From positions 6,085,303 through 6,149,302 of the forward strand of contig NW_004955465.1 of assembly GCF_000276665.1 (NCBI RefSeq): DNA of 64,000 nt, written 5' to 3'. Positions 37,050-49,031 of the stretch are shown in pieces; positions within the stretch are counted from its first letter, which is position 1, and every line of letters begins with the position of its first letter. Source of the stretch: Chinchilla lanigera (taxonomy: Eukaryota; Chordata; Mammalia; Rodentia; Chinchillidae). The notes beneath the pieces are model-generated. The model saw only the letters and a list, made by a program, of their open reading frames with translations. It was not told the origin of the DNA and did no database searches. Position numbers and translations under genes: made by a program.

Positions 37050-38128
37050 GTTCTACAAACATGAGCTAAGATTAATATCAATAAGAATGAAAATGGGTGG
37101 GAGGGATGGGAAAAGGGATTTAAGAAAGGGAAACAATGTGTATTATGCACACCCACCCGCTCCCCAAGATGACTGTAAAATGCATATACTACAAACATGT
37201 ACAACTAAAAAAACAAATGCTGGTGAATCAAACTTTGTTACCCTCTCAATTGTTATGTTCAACTTTATTTCAGTCTGGTTTTTAAAAACTAAAGAGTGTG
37301 GCCCAGCAAGTTTAGCATTTTGCCTTCTCCTTAACTGAAGAAATTCTGTCATAAGATAGTGTTTTATTATTGTTTGTTTTGAGGAATGAACACATGTACA
37401 TGGCAAGAAACTGAACAATAAAGGATATACGATTAAAAGTAAACTTCCCAGTAGAGGTCAGCTTCCAGGTGCCTCTCCAGAGTTAATCAAATCACTTTAT
37501 TTATACTTTGTATATCCTTTCAACAGCAATCCTAAGTATTTAAAAGCTTACTAATATGCCTATGTCTGTACCTGTTATTAATAGCAATGATAACATTCTA
37601 AAAAAAACACCTATCAGTGAAATACAAGAGCATTCATAAGTCACAAAGGCTGGTAGAGGAGACCACACCTGTGCTGAGAAATCTATGGGAGAAAGTGGTG
37701 GTGATGGGCTTGTCATATATACCAAGCCTTTTTTTTAAAGAGAATTTTAAAAACAACAAAATAACAACAACATAGACAAAAACAGAACAAAGCAAAAGTG
37801 ATAAAAGTGATACAGGGTGTCAAAACAAAATGGAATTAACAGTGACTGTTATATTACATATTGTTGCTTCAATGAAGTTGCTCAGATTACCAGATGTAAG
37901 AATGCAAGGTTGATCAAACCATTCAAGAGAATAAAAAATAATATTAAAGAAAAAAACCATTAGAAATGGTACAAAGCTTCAGTAAACAAAATGGTAGGAA
38001 TTCACCAATGGCTGTCACATTGCATATTGTTGTCTTCAAATTAGTTGTTCAGGTTACCAGATATAAGCATGCAAAATTGGTCAAAAAAATTAAGCATTCT
38101 GTTCCTTTCATACCATAAGACATCAGCA
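37050..38128. other. Unassigned intron
   Basis: No gene is seen. A segment at 37090-37220 (GGGTGGGAGGGATGGGAAAA to AACATGTACAACTAAAAAAA) resembles an L1 3' end, like that near 1690-1820. Confidence 0.38.
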
Positions 38129-38190
38129 GGAAGGGTGGGGATTCTGGAAGGGCAGGGATTCTGGAAGGGCGGGGATTCTGGAAGGGCAGG
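38129..38190. repeat. 17-bp minisatellite
   Basis: Three full units and a partial fourth: GGAAGGGTGGGGATTCT (38129), GGAAGGGCAGGGATTCT (38146), GGAAGGGCGGGGATTCT (38163) and GGAAGGGCAGG (38180). Units differ at only one or two positions. Confidence 0.95.
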
Positions 38191-38389
38191 TAGAGATAAT
38201 GGTGTGAACAAAGTCTTGAGAAGTAGAAAGAGTAAGGGCCATAGAGATTGACATTAGACTGGAGCTTAGTTTGCATGATGGGAAGAAATGAGAGAAAAGA
38301 CAACTGGAAGGACACTGAGCTCGAGCTGAAAGGTAGTGGGGAAATTTTCATGCAGTACTGTAACCCATAGACACAAGTGGAAAGATTTC

Positions 38390-38945
38390 TAATATTATGT
38401 TACAACTGTGTTCAAACCCTTAAATGGATTCTCACTGAATCAAATCCAAACTCTTTTCCATGAAAGATAAAGCTTTGATAGGCTGCCGTGACCGTCCTCC
38501 CCAGCCTACCCCATCTCTCCTCCCCATTGACCATTGACTAACCCAGCTGTGCCTGTGCCAGCTAAGCTCTCTCTTTTCGGGGTGGTTGTAAATGCTTCTC
38601 CTTCCTCCAGCACTGCTCCTCCTTGGCTCCTACTACTGCAATTCCTTCTATCTTTCAGGAGGAGGGACCTACAATGACCAACCCCATCCAAAGTCTGCCA
38701 CTGTCCTATGCAGCCCTTTATGTGCTTCCTTACTAGCACCTGTTGCAGCTTGAAGTAATTTGATGTTTATTTAGTTTATTTGTTTTGTCTATCTCCCTCC
38801 TTTGAATAAAAGGTGTATCAGTGCAGCAACTATGTCTCTCTCTACTTTATTTCTCTCAACTCACCATCTCTCATCTAGCACTTGAGCACTGTGTAGCAGG
38901 AAACGGGAGCTCAATGAGTATTTGTTGAATGAGTAAGTGAATCCC
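38390..38945 (+). mobile_element. L2 LINE 3' part
   Basis: It shows CTTAAATGGATTCTCACTGA, AATCCAAACTCTTTTCCATG, AGGCTGCCGTGACCGTCC, then the end TCTAGCACTTGAGCACTGTG and GCTCAATGAGTATTTGTTGA with ATGAGTAAGTGAAT. This is the L2 3' order ending in the TTGTTGAATGAATGAA-type terminus. Confidence 0.72.
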
Positions 38946-39689
38946 TGACCCTTTCTTCCCTACCTTACAGCCATGCACTCTAAGCCAGCATGCCAGACAG
39001 TCCCCAGACCTACTTGGTCTCACCATCTGGACCGAAGATATTGCCTGAGAATCTCTTTGCAATGAGAAAACCATGTCAACTTTTCATCATCAGGTGACAA
39101 TCAGAGGCACAGTCTCAGTTCATCCAAGGACACTGCCACCCCCCTGTCTTTTTAGAAACTGGCTCAGGAGGAGCGCATCCTGGTGGTAGTGGTGGCAGCA
39201 TCTTTCCCTGCTTGCCAAGTGACTGCCCTGCCTTTCCCTCTCCCTAATGGGATAGACACAAACTGATCAAATAGTGTTCTCGCTCAGCCATGCCATGCTG
39301 AACCCTGCCTAGTCATTAATTCTGACTGCCTTACACAAAACTCCTTATTTGTAACTGTCACAACCTCTGAACAACAGAGTCCGAGCAAAAAATGACAATT
39401 GGGGGTCTCCTCAGTCTCTGAGTGATGCTTCATCATATGGCACAACAGGTTGCAGGAGGACAGGGGCCACCCACCTGTCACCACTGCATAGCAGTACTGC
39501 GAACAGAGGCGCTTAGTTAATATTGACTGAAAATGAATGAAAACTTTGAATAAGATGCTTGTTCCATTCAGGTTAGCAATAGGATCAATCACACTTTCCT
39601 TTTAAATCAGAAATACTAGTAAACAGTAGAGCTTTTCTTTAATAAGTGACGCAGAAATGAACTGAGTTGATAGCCAATTAACTGGCTCA
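38946..39689. other. Unassigned intron
   Basis: No gene or repeat is recognised. Confidence 0.35.
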
Positions 39690-40563
39690 CATCAGGTTCG
39701 CAGCCAAGCTGCAGATCTCTAGAGGATTCCACCAAATGCCTTCAAAATTGCCTGTTGGCAGGCCCTTTATGTTCAGGAAGTCAGTTTGGAATATACCCTC
39801 CGAATCTCTGCCTGATGGAGGGTGCTCCACATCTTCATGGCAGAGAGAGCCTTCCACAGAGTCGTGGGCAGGATGCGTCTCTCTGACCTCGATCAAACTG
39901 ACCTTCATCAACTTGAGCATAGAATCATCTGCACCCCACACTGTTTGATGTCTGTCAGACAGGCTGCGGCTTCTGTCAACAAGAACATCCGCTATGTCTA
40001 CTGTGGCTCAGGAGCCCGCTAAATCATGACAGGCACTTCATGTCCAAGTTCTCCACAGCCCCCACCAAGAGTCAGCAGGCTGACTGTCCCTGCTGCATTC
40101 TGCAAGTGACTTGAGCTCCCAACTGAAACCCAGTTTGGCACATGTCTCCCAAACTGGGAGGGTAAAATGTCCTCTGACACTGCACTGTCATCTGGACAGA
40201 CCTCTTCAGTCCCTGAGCTATGGCAGGAAGACTCCTGAGGTCACAGGGGATGCCATGCCTGTGGGTGAGGCATGACTTGGCACTCTGTAATAATCCTGTG
40301 CCTTGGCATTTAATCACTCAGGACCTCAGAGCTCTGTGTGGACCCAGAGGCAAGGGCTTCCTGTTCACCTGGTTTGCTCTCAAGGACACATTCAGGTAGA
40401 GCGTCGTGCCCTGCAGGTACTTCTCTATTGAGTTTCTCAGTGCGTCAGTGACGGGGAGCTGGGTTGAGGTCCAATGGCATCAGGCAATGCCAAAAATAAG
40501 AGGACTGGTCTTCAAGAAAACAATCAACAGAGCAGTTTGGAAATTTTGCAAAAAAAAAAAAAT
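39690..40563 (+). pseudogene. Possible degenerate retrocopy (unidentified)
   Basis: About 870 bp of moderately GC-rich, repeat-free sequence ends in a 13-15 bp poly(A) at 40550-40563. The left part is open in more than one plus-strand frame (39736-39948 and 39822-40022), and stops increase to the right, as in a decayed cDNA with a 3' UTR. I could not name a parent gene, and there is no clear AATAAA before the A run. It may equally be ordinary intron. Confidence 0.2.
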
Positions 40564-41204
40564 TTAAGAGGCTATGGTTCGAGTTAATAAATGCTTTATT
40601 AAAAAGTTGATGCTATGCAACCGAAATGAAGGAATACTATTCATGTGCTCAGGAGAGATTATTTAGAAATATTTTTGCTCCATCATCTTTGCCTTGATTA
40701 CTACATTCCAGAACTGTGACACATTTCTTCTTCTTCCAAACTAAGGGGCCAGATGAGAACAGTCTCGATTCTGAAAAGCTTACAGACAGCTCCCTCCAAC
40801 CTAGGCAAGCACTCCTCCTTTTCCATGCAACTAGGGTGAATAAGGGTGGGATCTAGCAGCTCATCCAACCACAGCCAAGGTCAAGCACATGTTGCCACCT
40901 CTCCAATATACGCAACCCAGAGCCTTTTAGCTAAAAAACAAAAAAATTGCTGGCACTAGATAATGTGAGTTGAATAGGATTTGTTTAAATCAATGGAGTT
41001 TATTTGAGTCCATTTGATCAGCTGATTTGAAAAGCAAAGTTATTTGCGCAAATAATTCCACTCTCTCCCTGAATGTGAAAATAAAATGGACTAATAAAAA
41101 GGAATCCTCAAAATAACTAAAAGTAAATATATAAACCCAGGCCCTACAGAGAAAGAAACTCCTTACAGAGTAAGGTCTTGCTGCTATCATCAAACCCTTA
41201 GAGA
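40564..41204. other. Unassigned intron
   Basis: No gene or repeat is recognised. Confidence 0.35.
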
Positions 41205-41400
41205 ACAGGTGGCAAACTTTTTAAAGATCAAGTGCCCAAACTGCAACCCAAAACCTACTTAATTGCAAAGTGCCAACACTGCAGTTAAACCTGAATACTG
41301 AGGTTTTAGTTTAGAAAAACAATTTGTACAACTTGTGACATCATTGCAGAGGGCGCTGTGCACTCACAGAGGCACACGTGCCATAGGTTTGCTGTTAAGG
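41205..41400. mobile_element. Possible hAT-type DNA transposon fragment
   Basis: CAGGTGGCAAACTTTTTAAA, GTGCCCAAACTGCAACCCAA, GCAAAGTGCCAACACTGCAG and GAGGTTTTAGTTTAGAAAAA read like a MER/Charlie-type element end. The family was not identified. Confidence 0.45.
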
Positions 41401-41573
41401 CCCTAGAGCTTAATAAGGACAAATTAAAGAGACTCTGTCACCCAGAACGGTCTAGACCTGGATTCCCGGCTGGACAGGAAAGGGAGGGGCCAGAGGAGGA
41501 GCCTGCTGAGGACATCAGTGTTAGAGGTTCTGTGGGACATTCAGGCTATGGAGACTATGGAGACAAAAGCCAG

Positions 41574-41735
41574 AATCTCCCCAGGCCTGCCAGAAGGCCC
41601 ACTGGTGACCACGTTTCGAGTTTCCCTGTATCATTCTGGCGTCTAGCCATGGAATCTATGAAGCAGAGTCACCTCCAGCCCTGGCAGAAGTCTCTGGTTC
41701 CTGAGCTGCTTATTATAAATTCTGGATCTGAGGAG
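41574..41735. repeat. 160-bp repeated block, copy 1
   Basis: Starts AATCTCCCCAGGCCTGCCAG and ends AATTCTGGATCTGAGG. It matches copy 2 at 44036-44199 in the same orientation with about six substitutions and one 2-bp indel, roughly 96% identity by hand count. It is either a dispersed lineage-specific repeat or a local duplication. A 169-codon open frame runs across it but has no recognised domain. Confidence 0.93.
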
Positions 41736-41754
41736 ACATGCTCATCATGTCTAT

Positions 41755-41824
41755 GGGGACAAAAGCCGCTATGTAGGGAAATTAGATTCTGGAGACAAAA
41801 GCCACTATGTAGGGAAATTAGATT
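41755..41824. repeat. 36-bp tandem duplication
   Basis: Two adjacent units, 41755-41790 and 41791-41824, share GACAAAAGCC and CTATGTAGGGAAATTAGATT and differ at two positions. The start of the unit (GGAGACAAAAGCC) also occurs at 41559, just before the 160-bp block. Confidence 0.93.
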
Positions 41825-42130
41825 GAATGTAATATTTTATGGACCTCGTTATCTAGTTTTACATTAGGATTATTTAACTTCACAAGAATTTTGTAAGTCT
41901 GTATTTAAAATTTCTCTCCTTAAGAGTTCAAAGAATGCTTATACTTACTATCTCTGATGTCTCCATTACCTAATGTAAAGTGGGAAAGATAGGATTATCC
42001 TATTTTATAGTCTGGGCACCTGAAAAAGAAGATCATCATAAATCTGCATGTTCAGAGGTGGTCATGTGAAGCTAAAGGGGAAGAAACTACGCGCCAGGTG
42101 GGGGCTTTGAATGATTGACTGATCGATTGA
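41825..42130. other. Unassigned intron
   Basis: No gene is seen. A short GATTGACTGATCGATTGATT run lies at 42113-42132. Confidence 0.4.
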
Positions 42131-42302
42131 TTGAGGTACTGGGGACTGAATCCAGGGCTTTCATGCTTAGCTACCACCCTAGCCTGTTATTTTTTGAGTC
42201 AGGGTTTCACTAAGTAACCCAAGCTGGGCTCTAACTTGTGATCCTCCTGCCTCAGCATCCCAGCATGCTGAGATTATAGGTTTGTGTCACCATGCCTGGC
42301 TA
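42131..42302 (-). mobile_element. B1-ID dimeric SINE (reverse)
   Basis: A reverse ID part (GGTACTGGGGACTGAATCCA, TAGCTACCACCCTAGCC) is followed by a reverse B1 (AGGGTTTCACTAAGTAACCC, AAGCTGGGCTCTAACTTGTG, ATCCTCCTGCCTCAGCATCC, CACCATGCCTGGCTAA). Confidence 0.85.
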
Positions 42303-42439
42303 AGCATGGGGGCTTTTAGGTAAAACACAGCCATGCTTTCTCACACACATATTCCCATACTCTCCTTTCTTGTGAAACCTCTCTTGTATAGAAGACATAC
42401 TGACCCATAAACCACAGAAAAACTCAGTGCATTATCCAC

Positions 42440-42830
42440 AATACATTAGCTTTCAATCACTGTGACAACATAGCTAAGAGAGTCAACGTATGAAGAGAAA
42501 AGGTTTATTTTGGCTCCAAATTTTGGAGGTCTCAGTCCAACATTGGTGATCTCATTGCTTTGGGCCTACAGTGGACTTGCTAGGTGGAAATGGCAAGGTG
42601 CACATGACAGAACAAACTTCTCACCTCACAACCAGGAAGCAACAGAGAGGGAGAAGGAGGGGCAGGATCCCACAATCCTCTTCAAGGTTCAGTTCCCAAT
42701 AACCTAAAGACTTCCCATTAGATCCTGTATGCTAAAGGTTCCAGCATGTCCCCATAACACCATTCTGGGGAGCAAGCTTTCAACAGGGCCCTCTAGGGAA
42801 CATTCCAGGGCTAAATGATAGCACACTAGG
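42440..42830 (-). mobile_element. MaLR-type LTR (reverse)
   Basis: ACATTAGCTTTCAATCACTG, AAAGGTTTATTTTGGCTCC, TTGGAGGTCTCAGTCCAACA, CTTTGGGCCTACAGTGGAC, AACCAGGAAGCAACAGAGAG and GGGAGCAAGCTTTCAACA match the order of a reverse MaLR-type LTR. Confidence 0.72.
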
Positions 42831-43011
42831 CATCCCATCAATTCAGAATTGTGTGAATTTGGAATGAGTTCTCCCTTAGTGACATCCGACTCTTCAGTAT
42901 TTGCTCCAATCAAAAAGCAGTCAGTTCCTCAGGCAAACAGAGATGACACCAATGTAAAAAAATAAGCTCAACTGTGAGCAAAGGTAGCGGTGAAAATCAA
43001 AGATTTTTCTT

Positions 43012-43092
43012 GGGCTGTGGATGGAGTTCACCAGTAGAACACTAGTTTGCATGTGTGAGGCCAAGGGTTCCATTTCCAGTCCCGCAAAAAGA
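43012..43092 (+). mobile_element. Diverged ID SINE
   Basis: GGGCTGTGGATGGAGTTCAC, TAGAACACTAGTTTGCATGT and AGGGTTCCATTTCCAGTCCC follow the ID order with many changes. Confidence 0.7.
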
Positions 43093-43358
43093 TCTTCCAC
43101 AGATTCTACGTTTATAAGCTCTTTGAGTACTGTACACTTAAAAAAATGTAACTATAAATAGAAGTCAGAATAGGTTTGGTCTGGTGTTCTTGTCAACTGT
43201 AAATAATGATTTATTAAACTAAGCTGAGTGGTCAGGATTACTAGGCTCTCTCCTTAACAGTTACTGTCAGTATTTTAAGGTATTTTAGGACTAAGAATCT
43301 TATGCTTACAGGATATTGGCATTGAGAGAGACCTTACATTTCATCGTGGTCTCTCTTT

Positions 43359-43450
43359 TTTTTGTTTTTGTTTTTTTTGTACCAGGAATTGAACTCAGGA
43401 CCTTGCACTTGCCAGGCAGGCGCTCATGCCACTGAGCTATATCCCCAGCC
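43359..43450 (-). mobile_element. ID SINE (reverse)
   Basis: A T-rich tail, then GGAATTGAACTCAGGACCTT, GCACTTGCCAGGCAGGCGC and CACTGAGCTATATCCCCAGC. The flanks carry CTCTCTTT at 43351-43358 and 43451-43458, a short target duplication. Confidence 0.93.
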
Positions 43451-43458
43451 CTCTCTTT

Positions 43459-44035
43459 CTTATTTACAAAGGAAAATCTGAAGCCCAGAAGAGGCAGATA
43501 ACTTGCACAATAACAGCTAGAATCAAACAACCAATCTTTTAAGAAAGTTATAACTTGAGTCACTTCACTAATCTCAACAGGCCTTCCCTAAATTAAGACA
43601 AGTTAACAGCAATTCTCTGACAGCTGCTTTATACACAATTGCTGACTTTGCATCTGACCCCATCCCCTGCTTTGATAGGCTGAAACTTGGTGACCATTGA
43701 AAATCCACAACGTAAATAATCCTTGAAATGGATAATTGAAAATTGACTGTAGTAATTTTAACAAATTAGCTTGGCACGCAGGCCTTAAAATGAGGTTATT
43801 CTGTTGAACAAGAGGCACTCTCCTCTCCGCCTGCTTTGGAGTCCTTGCCAGATTTTGCCATCCAAAACCTCGCAATGCGCAGTAGCCCAACTTTTCATGC
43901 GCTATGTTGGAAAGTTCGAGTAAGCGTGTTACTCCTCGGCTACTGACCAATTAAAATCAGTACATGATGTGGTGAGAGAAAGTGAGTGGATGAGGTCAAG
44001 AGGTAATAATTAAAAGTGATGTAATGAAATGATCC
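43459..44035. other. Unassigned intron
   Basis: No gene or repeat is recognised. Confidence 0.35.
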
Positions 44036-44199
44036 AATCTCCCCAGGCCTGCCAGAAGGCCCGTTGGTGACCACGTTCCGAGTTTCCCTGTATCATTCTG
44101 GCGTCTAGCCATGGAATCTATGAAACAGAGTCACCTCCAACCCTGGCAGGAGTTTCTCTGGTTCCTGAGCTGCTTATTATAAATTCTGGATCTGAGGGG
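44036..44199. repeat. 160-bp repeated block, copy 2
   Basis: Same orientation as copy 1 (41574-41735), about 2.46 kb away. Flanks differ on both sides, and the 36-bp tandem of copy 1 is not repeated here. Confidence 0.93.
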
Positions 44200-46875
44200 A
44201 TTCATTTCTAGATCATCTCCCTTAGGCTACAGGTGGTATGGAGACCAAGGACTATTTTGAGATATTTTCTATTAACAGGTAGACGATTTGTACGTGTGCC
44301 CCACCAACCCCCCCCCCGACAGTGAGGTGTGTGGCACACGTCAGTACTCAGTGTGGAATATTTGAGCACCACTCTGGAGATGAGTAGAACTGACAAACTC
44401 ATTGGCTTTGGGAGTAGGAAAATACAGACAGTTGGGAACAAACTTCAGTTGGTGTTTTTCTTGTTTGTTGACGACAGTGATGTGGGATGTTTGCCGAGTC
44501 ATCCATGCACACTGTACCAGGAAGAGTACTGGGCTGGAAATTGGTCGTCCAGCAGCAGCAACTCTAGGAAGCTAAGTGATTGCAAAGGGATTTGACCTCC
44601 CGAGGACAAGTTCATCCTCTTTCGGGTGAGGGAAGTGACCCAGATCATCCCTGAGGTCCCACAGAGCCCAGAGTCCTCACTCACTGGTCTTGTATCTGGA
44701 TCTCTGCCATAACTCACTGGCTGACTTGACCTAAGCACATCTATAGCCTATGACCTTCAAGTGTTGGAAGCATGTATCTCTAGCAATACATACTGAGGTC
44801 AAACAGAAGGTGATTTATGTCATTATGAAACCCAATGCCTTGGTACTTCATCCAACCAAAGAAGTCAACTGGTTAGCAGATCAAGATTAGACTGCTAGAG
44901 AATTCCAGAGGCATAAAAGCTTAAGGGAAAGAAAGAAGCACAAGATCCACAATCCAATAGCTGGCAGGGGTCACCCTATCCCAGGAGAATGGATCAGTGC
45001 ATCTAACTGATCTCTCCATTGCTAGTTTCTGCAGTTCTCAGTGCATCATGGTAGAACAAATAATCATAAAGATCATTTAGTAAAAAAAAATTCACATAAA
45101 ACAGTAGACTCTAAAATACATTTTTTAAAGTGGAGGGTCCCTAAAATTTGCATTGATCTTCTTTTTTTATTGGTGCAATTAATAAAGTCGAAGACTAAGA
45201 GATGAACCAAGCCATCTCCTAGCACATGGAACTTACTACTCATGCAATTTGCACTCCAAGAAAGAGATTTACAGACCCAGGGAGAAAAATAAATCAAAGG
45301 TACGCTTGTGAATGATGTCCAATGAGAACAGTGGTGTGATGAAATGTCGCCATTTGCAGTTCGATGGTTTATTACTCCCTCTCAACACCCACTCTTGTTT
45401 CTCACCTAAAACACAATTTCACAATGATATAATTTATAAGCATTAGTTTGCCAAGGTCAATTGCTAACCTTAACTTTTCACTCAATGAATTCTTAGGTGC
45501 TTATTAAGATTAAAATACATCACCTATTAGAGTATTAGCTCCTTAGCTTTAGATGCCAAGAGAAAGTTGAAGTGATTATACACTTCATTGCTTGGGGTTT
45601 TGTAACAGCCCATGTTTTATATGGTGGATTAAAGGGGTGTGCTACCCACGGTAGATTTATTTTGGAGACTGAGAACTTAGGGACATGTTAAATAGAGCAT
45701 ACATTTAAAAATAAGCACCACCTGAAATTTCCAGCGAGTCATCTCCACAAAGAGTATGATGATGTATATTTGTTGTAGTTACTGCACTTTCCTATTGCTT
45801 CAGCAAATACTCCTTGTTATTGGTTAGTCTACACTGAAACATATTACGAGTAGGCAGTCCTTACTTAGATTCAGAATTTTGTAATTTAAATTGAATAATA
45901 AAAAAAAACTTTAAACCACCTGACAAAAACAAAACCTAGTTGGAGTACTTCTTATGAGCCTAAGAGTACCGATCACTGTAAAACAGAACCAATTATACAG
46001 AAAAATCTGGACAGCTATGAGTAAGACGATTATTTCAAGTACTTCACTAATTTACAAATAGGCAGATTTCATTCATTTGTGAATCCAACAACTTTTTTTG
46101 TTAAGAAAAAGATCTGCTTTAATTTGCTTACAGTGTAAAACTGTGAGAAACAAAACTAAATCTCCATTATGTAGCGATTGTACTCAGTACAGAGATTCAT
46201 TATACTAAAGCTGTGAGACCAAACAATATTGTCTGGGAAGTGTTGGTTTTTTAGGCAAAATAAAATTCTTCGGGATGAATTCTAGGCCACTTAAGAGTTA
46301 AAACACTTAGGACATAAGACAAATGTGTTCTTCTCTGAAGAGAATGTCCATTATATACCTGACTTTAGGGAAATTTAGCTAAGATAAACCAGTATCACAC
46401 AGGCCAGAACTAATGTTCCTATTGTGAGGAAGGGGGGATATCAATTACTATGCCTTAATAGACCAGTGTCGGGGACAGGGTGGAAAAAGAATTGTTTCTA
46501 CACAGCCCAAAAGGGACTTTCCCACAACAGGACCAAGCCTTCTCAGCCACAGTAGCCACATTCTGGCTTCATCTTCACAGAGGCTGCCAAGACATGCCCT
46601 CCCTTAGGCACCACGGGGCTCCATCTGGTCACCCAGATGGCATGGGCCTCTCTGCTTCTGAGATTCCACGCATCTCTGACTCCAACTTGCCTCCTCAGGC
46701 TCCTCTTCGCCACGCCCTTGTGAGTCCATCTCAGGATCTACTTCCTTTTCACGCTAGGTACTCTCCCCTGTAATCTCAGCCACTCTTTGCGGCATTGGCT
46801 GTCACACTAGGTTAGACTCCAAATCTTACACCTCTCCTCTTGATTTTATGACCCACTACAGAGCTCATGCCAGTT
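44200..46875. other. Unassigned intron
   Basis: No gene is seen. A C/G-poor AT-rich stretch covers 45330-46450. An 8-bp C run lies at 44309. No repeat was identified with confidence; the start of an L2 may lie before 46780. Confidence 0.35.
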
Positions 46876-47430
46876 GCCCGTAGTACTTGGTAGCTCCCCA
46901 GGTGCCTCAAACTCAACATACATTGCACTAAGCTCATCATCTTCCCCCCAAGCCCCCTGTTCCCCTTCATTATTTAACTTGCTTAACAGCACCATGCCAT
47001 CCACCCATACACTCATGTCAAGTGCCCAGGAGTCTTATTTAACACCTCACTCCCTAACACCATCCCCTTTCCAATCGGTGACAAGTCCCACCAGCTGAGC
47101 TTCCCTGCTAGTTTCTGGCTGTCTCCAGCCCTCCATCTGCACCATCACTCTCTTAGCCCAGGCTCTCAAATCTCTGCTGGATGGTAGGAGGGCTTTCCAC
47201 CTCCAAGTTCTAGCCCGTTCACTCTCCTCACTGCCCTCCAGCAGTGTACTAAGAACACAGACTGGTCACACCAACTCCTTGCATTGGAGATATCTGCACA
47301 GTAGGACTGCTGGACCACTCCATGGCTTTCTTCTCCCATCTCCTTAATATCGGAGCACCCCCGATCTCATCCTCTAGACTTTCATCGGCTGAGGCCAGCT
47401 TCTCCTCCTTAGGATTTCACTCCAAATTTG
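46780..47430 (+). mobile_element. L2 LINE 3' part
   Basis: CTCAAACTCAACATACATTG, CTCATCATCTTCCCCCCAAG, GCCATCCACCCATACACTCA, CCAATCGGTGACAAGTCCCA and GCCCTCCATCTGCACCATCA follow the L2 consensus order closely enough to recognise. The open frames here are L2-derived. Confidence 0.72.
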
Positions 47431-48254
47431 GAACTTACATCATCTCTCTTAGATGAGCCAGGGTGTTTTCCCTGGGCTCATCTCTAGTAAAAATCCCAGA
47501 TAGGGTACAAATTAAAATTCCCTGCCACTGCGGTTCCATGAAATGTTACAGACACAGGGATTAAGTTTCATTTCATTGTGTACACAAAACCCAGCACATA
47601 GTAGGCACTGCATTGTTGGTGCCTGGTAAAAGAGATGTTCAATGTGGTTTTGTTTAGTGCATCAGCTGCTCTTATTTTCAGTTTAATAAAACAGTGAAAA
47701 AATAAAAATGTTTCCTATAAAGGACTTCTGTTTCGCTGCACAGTATTGGGATCTTGAGGTCTAGAAAAATTTCTCAATAGTGTATGGAGGGCTTTTCCAG
47801 GGTTAAGAAATTCTACAAATGTTTCTCTTCCTACTGTGTTAGATGTCCTTTGGAAAATGGTCTCTTTTTATTGTATAGTGGATTCAGGCCGACCTGTGTT
47901 CAAATCTTTGGCCACAGGCAAGGGTGATTATTTACTGAAACTCTCTCATTTCCTCATCTTCCTACTGGCGGTGGGGCTATAAGACACGAAGCCATTCATT
48001 ATTCCAAAAGGAATTCATTACAGCAGAACCAGAACTTACAGCCTAACTGGGCTTTTCCATTTCAAAAGTCCAGATCCTTCCATGAGTGACAAGTTGCTTA
48101 TGAGCACCATGCAGAGCAACACTGACACAGAGCCCTGAGGACAAGTCCCCCCCTTGGGCGGAGCTTGGGGATGAACCCACAGGACATCCAAATGCCGATG
48201 TTCCTCCTTTGACCAAGGTCGGTCCTGCGACTAGGTCCTTGATTAAACTGGTTA
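47431..48254. other. Unassigned intron
   Basis: No gene is seen. An L2/MIR-end-like CCAGCACATAGTAGGCACTG lies at 47591. Confidence 0.38.
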
Positions 48255-48425
48255 ATCAATGAGGAATTACATATGATATATACATATTATATATTACATG
48301 TAATTATATAATATATTACATATAATATATGTATTATTAGAATTACATATAATATATACATATATTATATGTACACATATATACATATATAATATGTACA
48401 TTCTGAATATATAATATTCAGAAAG
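48255..48425. repeat. AT-rich palindromic tract
   Basis: About 170 bp that is nearly all A and T. It contains a 12-bp palindrome at 48293-48304 (ATTACATGTAAT), a 13-bp-arm inverted repeat with a 2-base spacer at 48345-48372 and a 10-bp-arm inverted repeat at 48401-48423 (TTCTGAATAT, three bases, ATATTCAGAA). Confidence 0.92.
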
Positions 48426-49030
48426 AAATGGTCAAAGGACACTCCAACTTCATGGCTCTGATTTACATTAAGTCCTAATGTACTGTAATGGATAACACAA
48501 CATAAAACTCCAGCACTGTATTGTACAGTACCATTGGCAAAAATTACAGTACTGTATAAACAAGTTATACTGTACCAAAAAGAAAGACATTAGGACTCTC
48601 TATATAAAAGGTACAGAACTGAGAACTGTGCAAGAGAAAAAGACAAGTCTTAAGAATGTGCAGCGGGTCTTACGTCTGAATGGCCTACCTCAGTCCTAAG
48701 TCCAAACAGTCGCTAAATAGGCTGTTAAACAAGGAGTACCTGTAGCTCTGCGGGGCCTGGCCTTTGTTTCCCATCCCCCGTCTAAAGCCTTGGTAGATTC
48801 GCCACCCCTGACCATAACAGCGAGTGGCAGAGCAAAAGAAGCAACCTGAGGAAGCGGAAAGTCACGAAGGATGAGATCCCGGAGCAGTGGGAGAAGGCTG
48901 TTATTTCTCCCACAAGTGCTCAAGAGTGAAATTAGCCAGCATGGAGTGGCAGCTCTGCAGAGACCTCACGGTGTAATAGCAGCTGACATGGGTCTGGTCA
49001 GGCAGCTGGTGTTCAAGCACAACACAGCAT
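48426..49030. other. Unassigned intron
   Basis: No gene or repeat is recognised. Confidence 0.35.
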
Positions 49031-49031
49031 A

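Noticed and set aside
41358..41867. 169-codon frame
   Set aside because: It runs through the 160-bp repeated block and the 36-bp tandem. The second block copy at 44036 has a 2-bp insertion that breaks the frame, so no coding constraint is visible.
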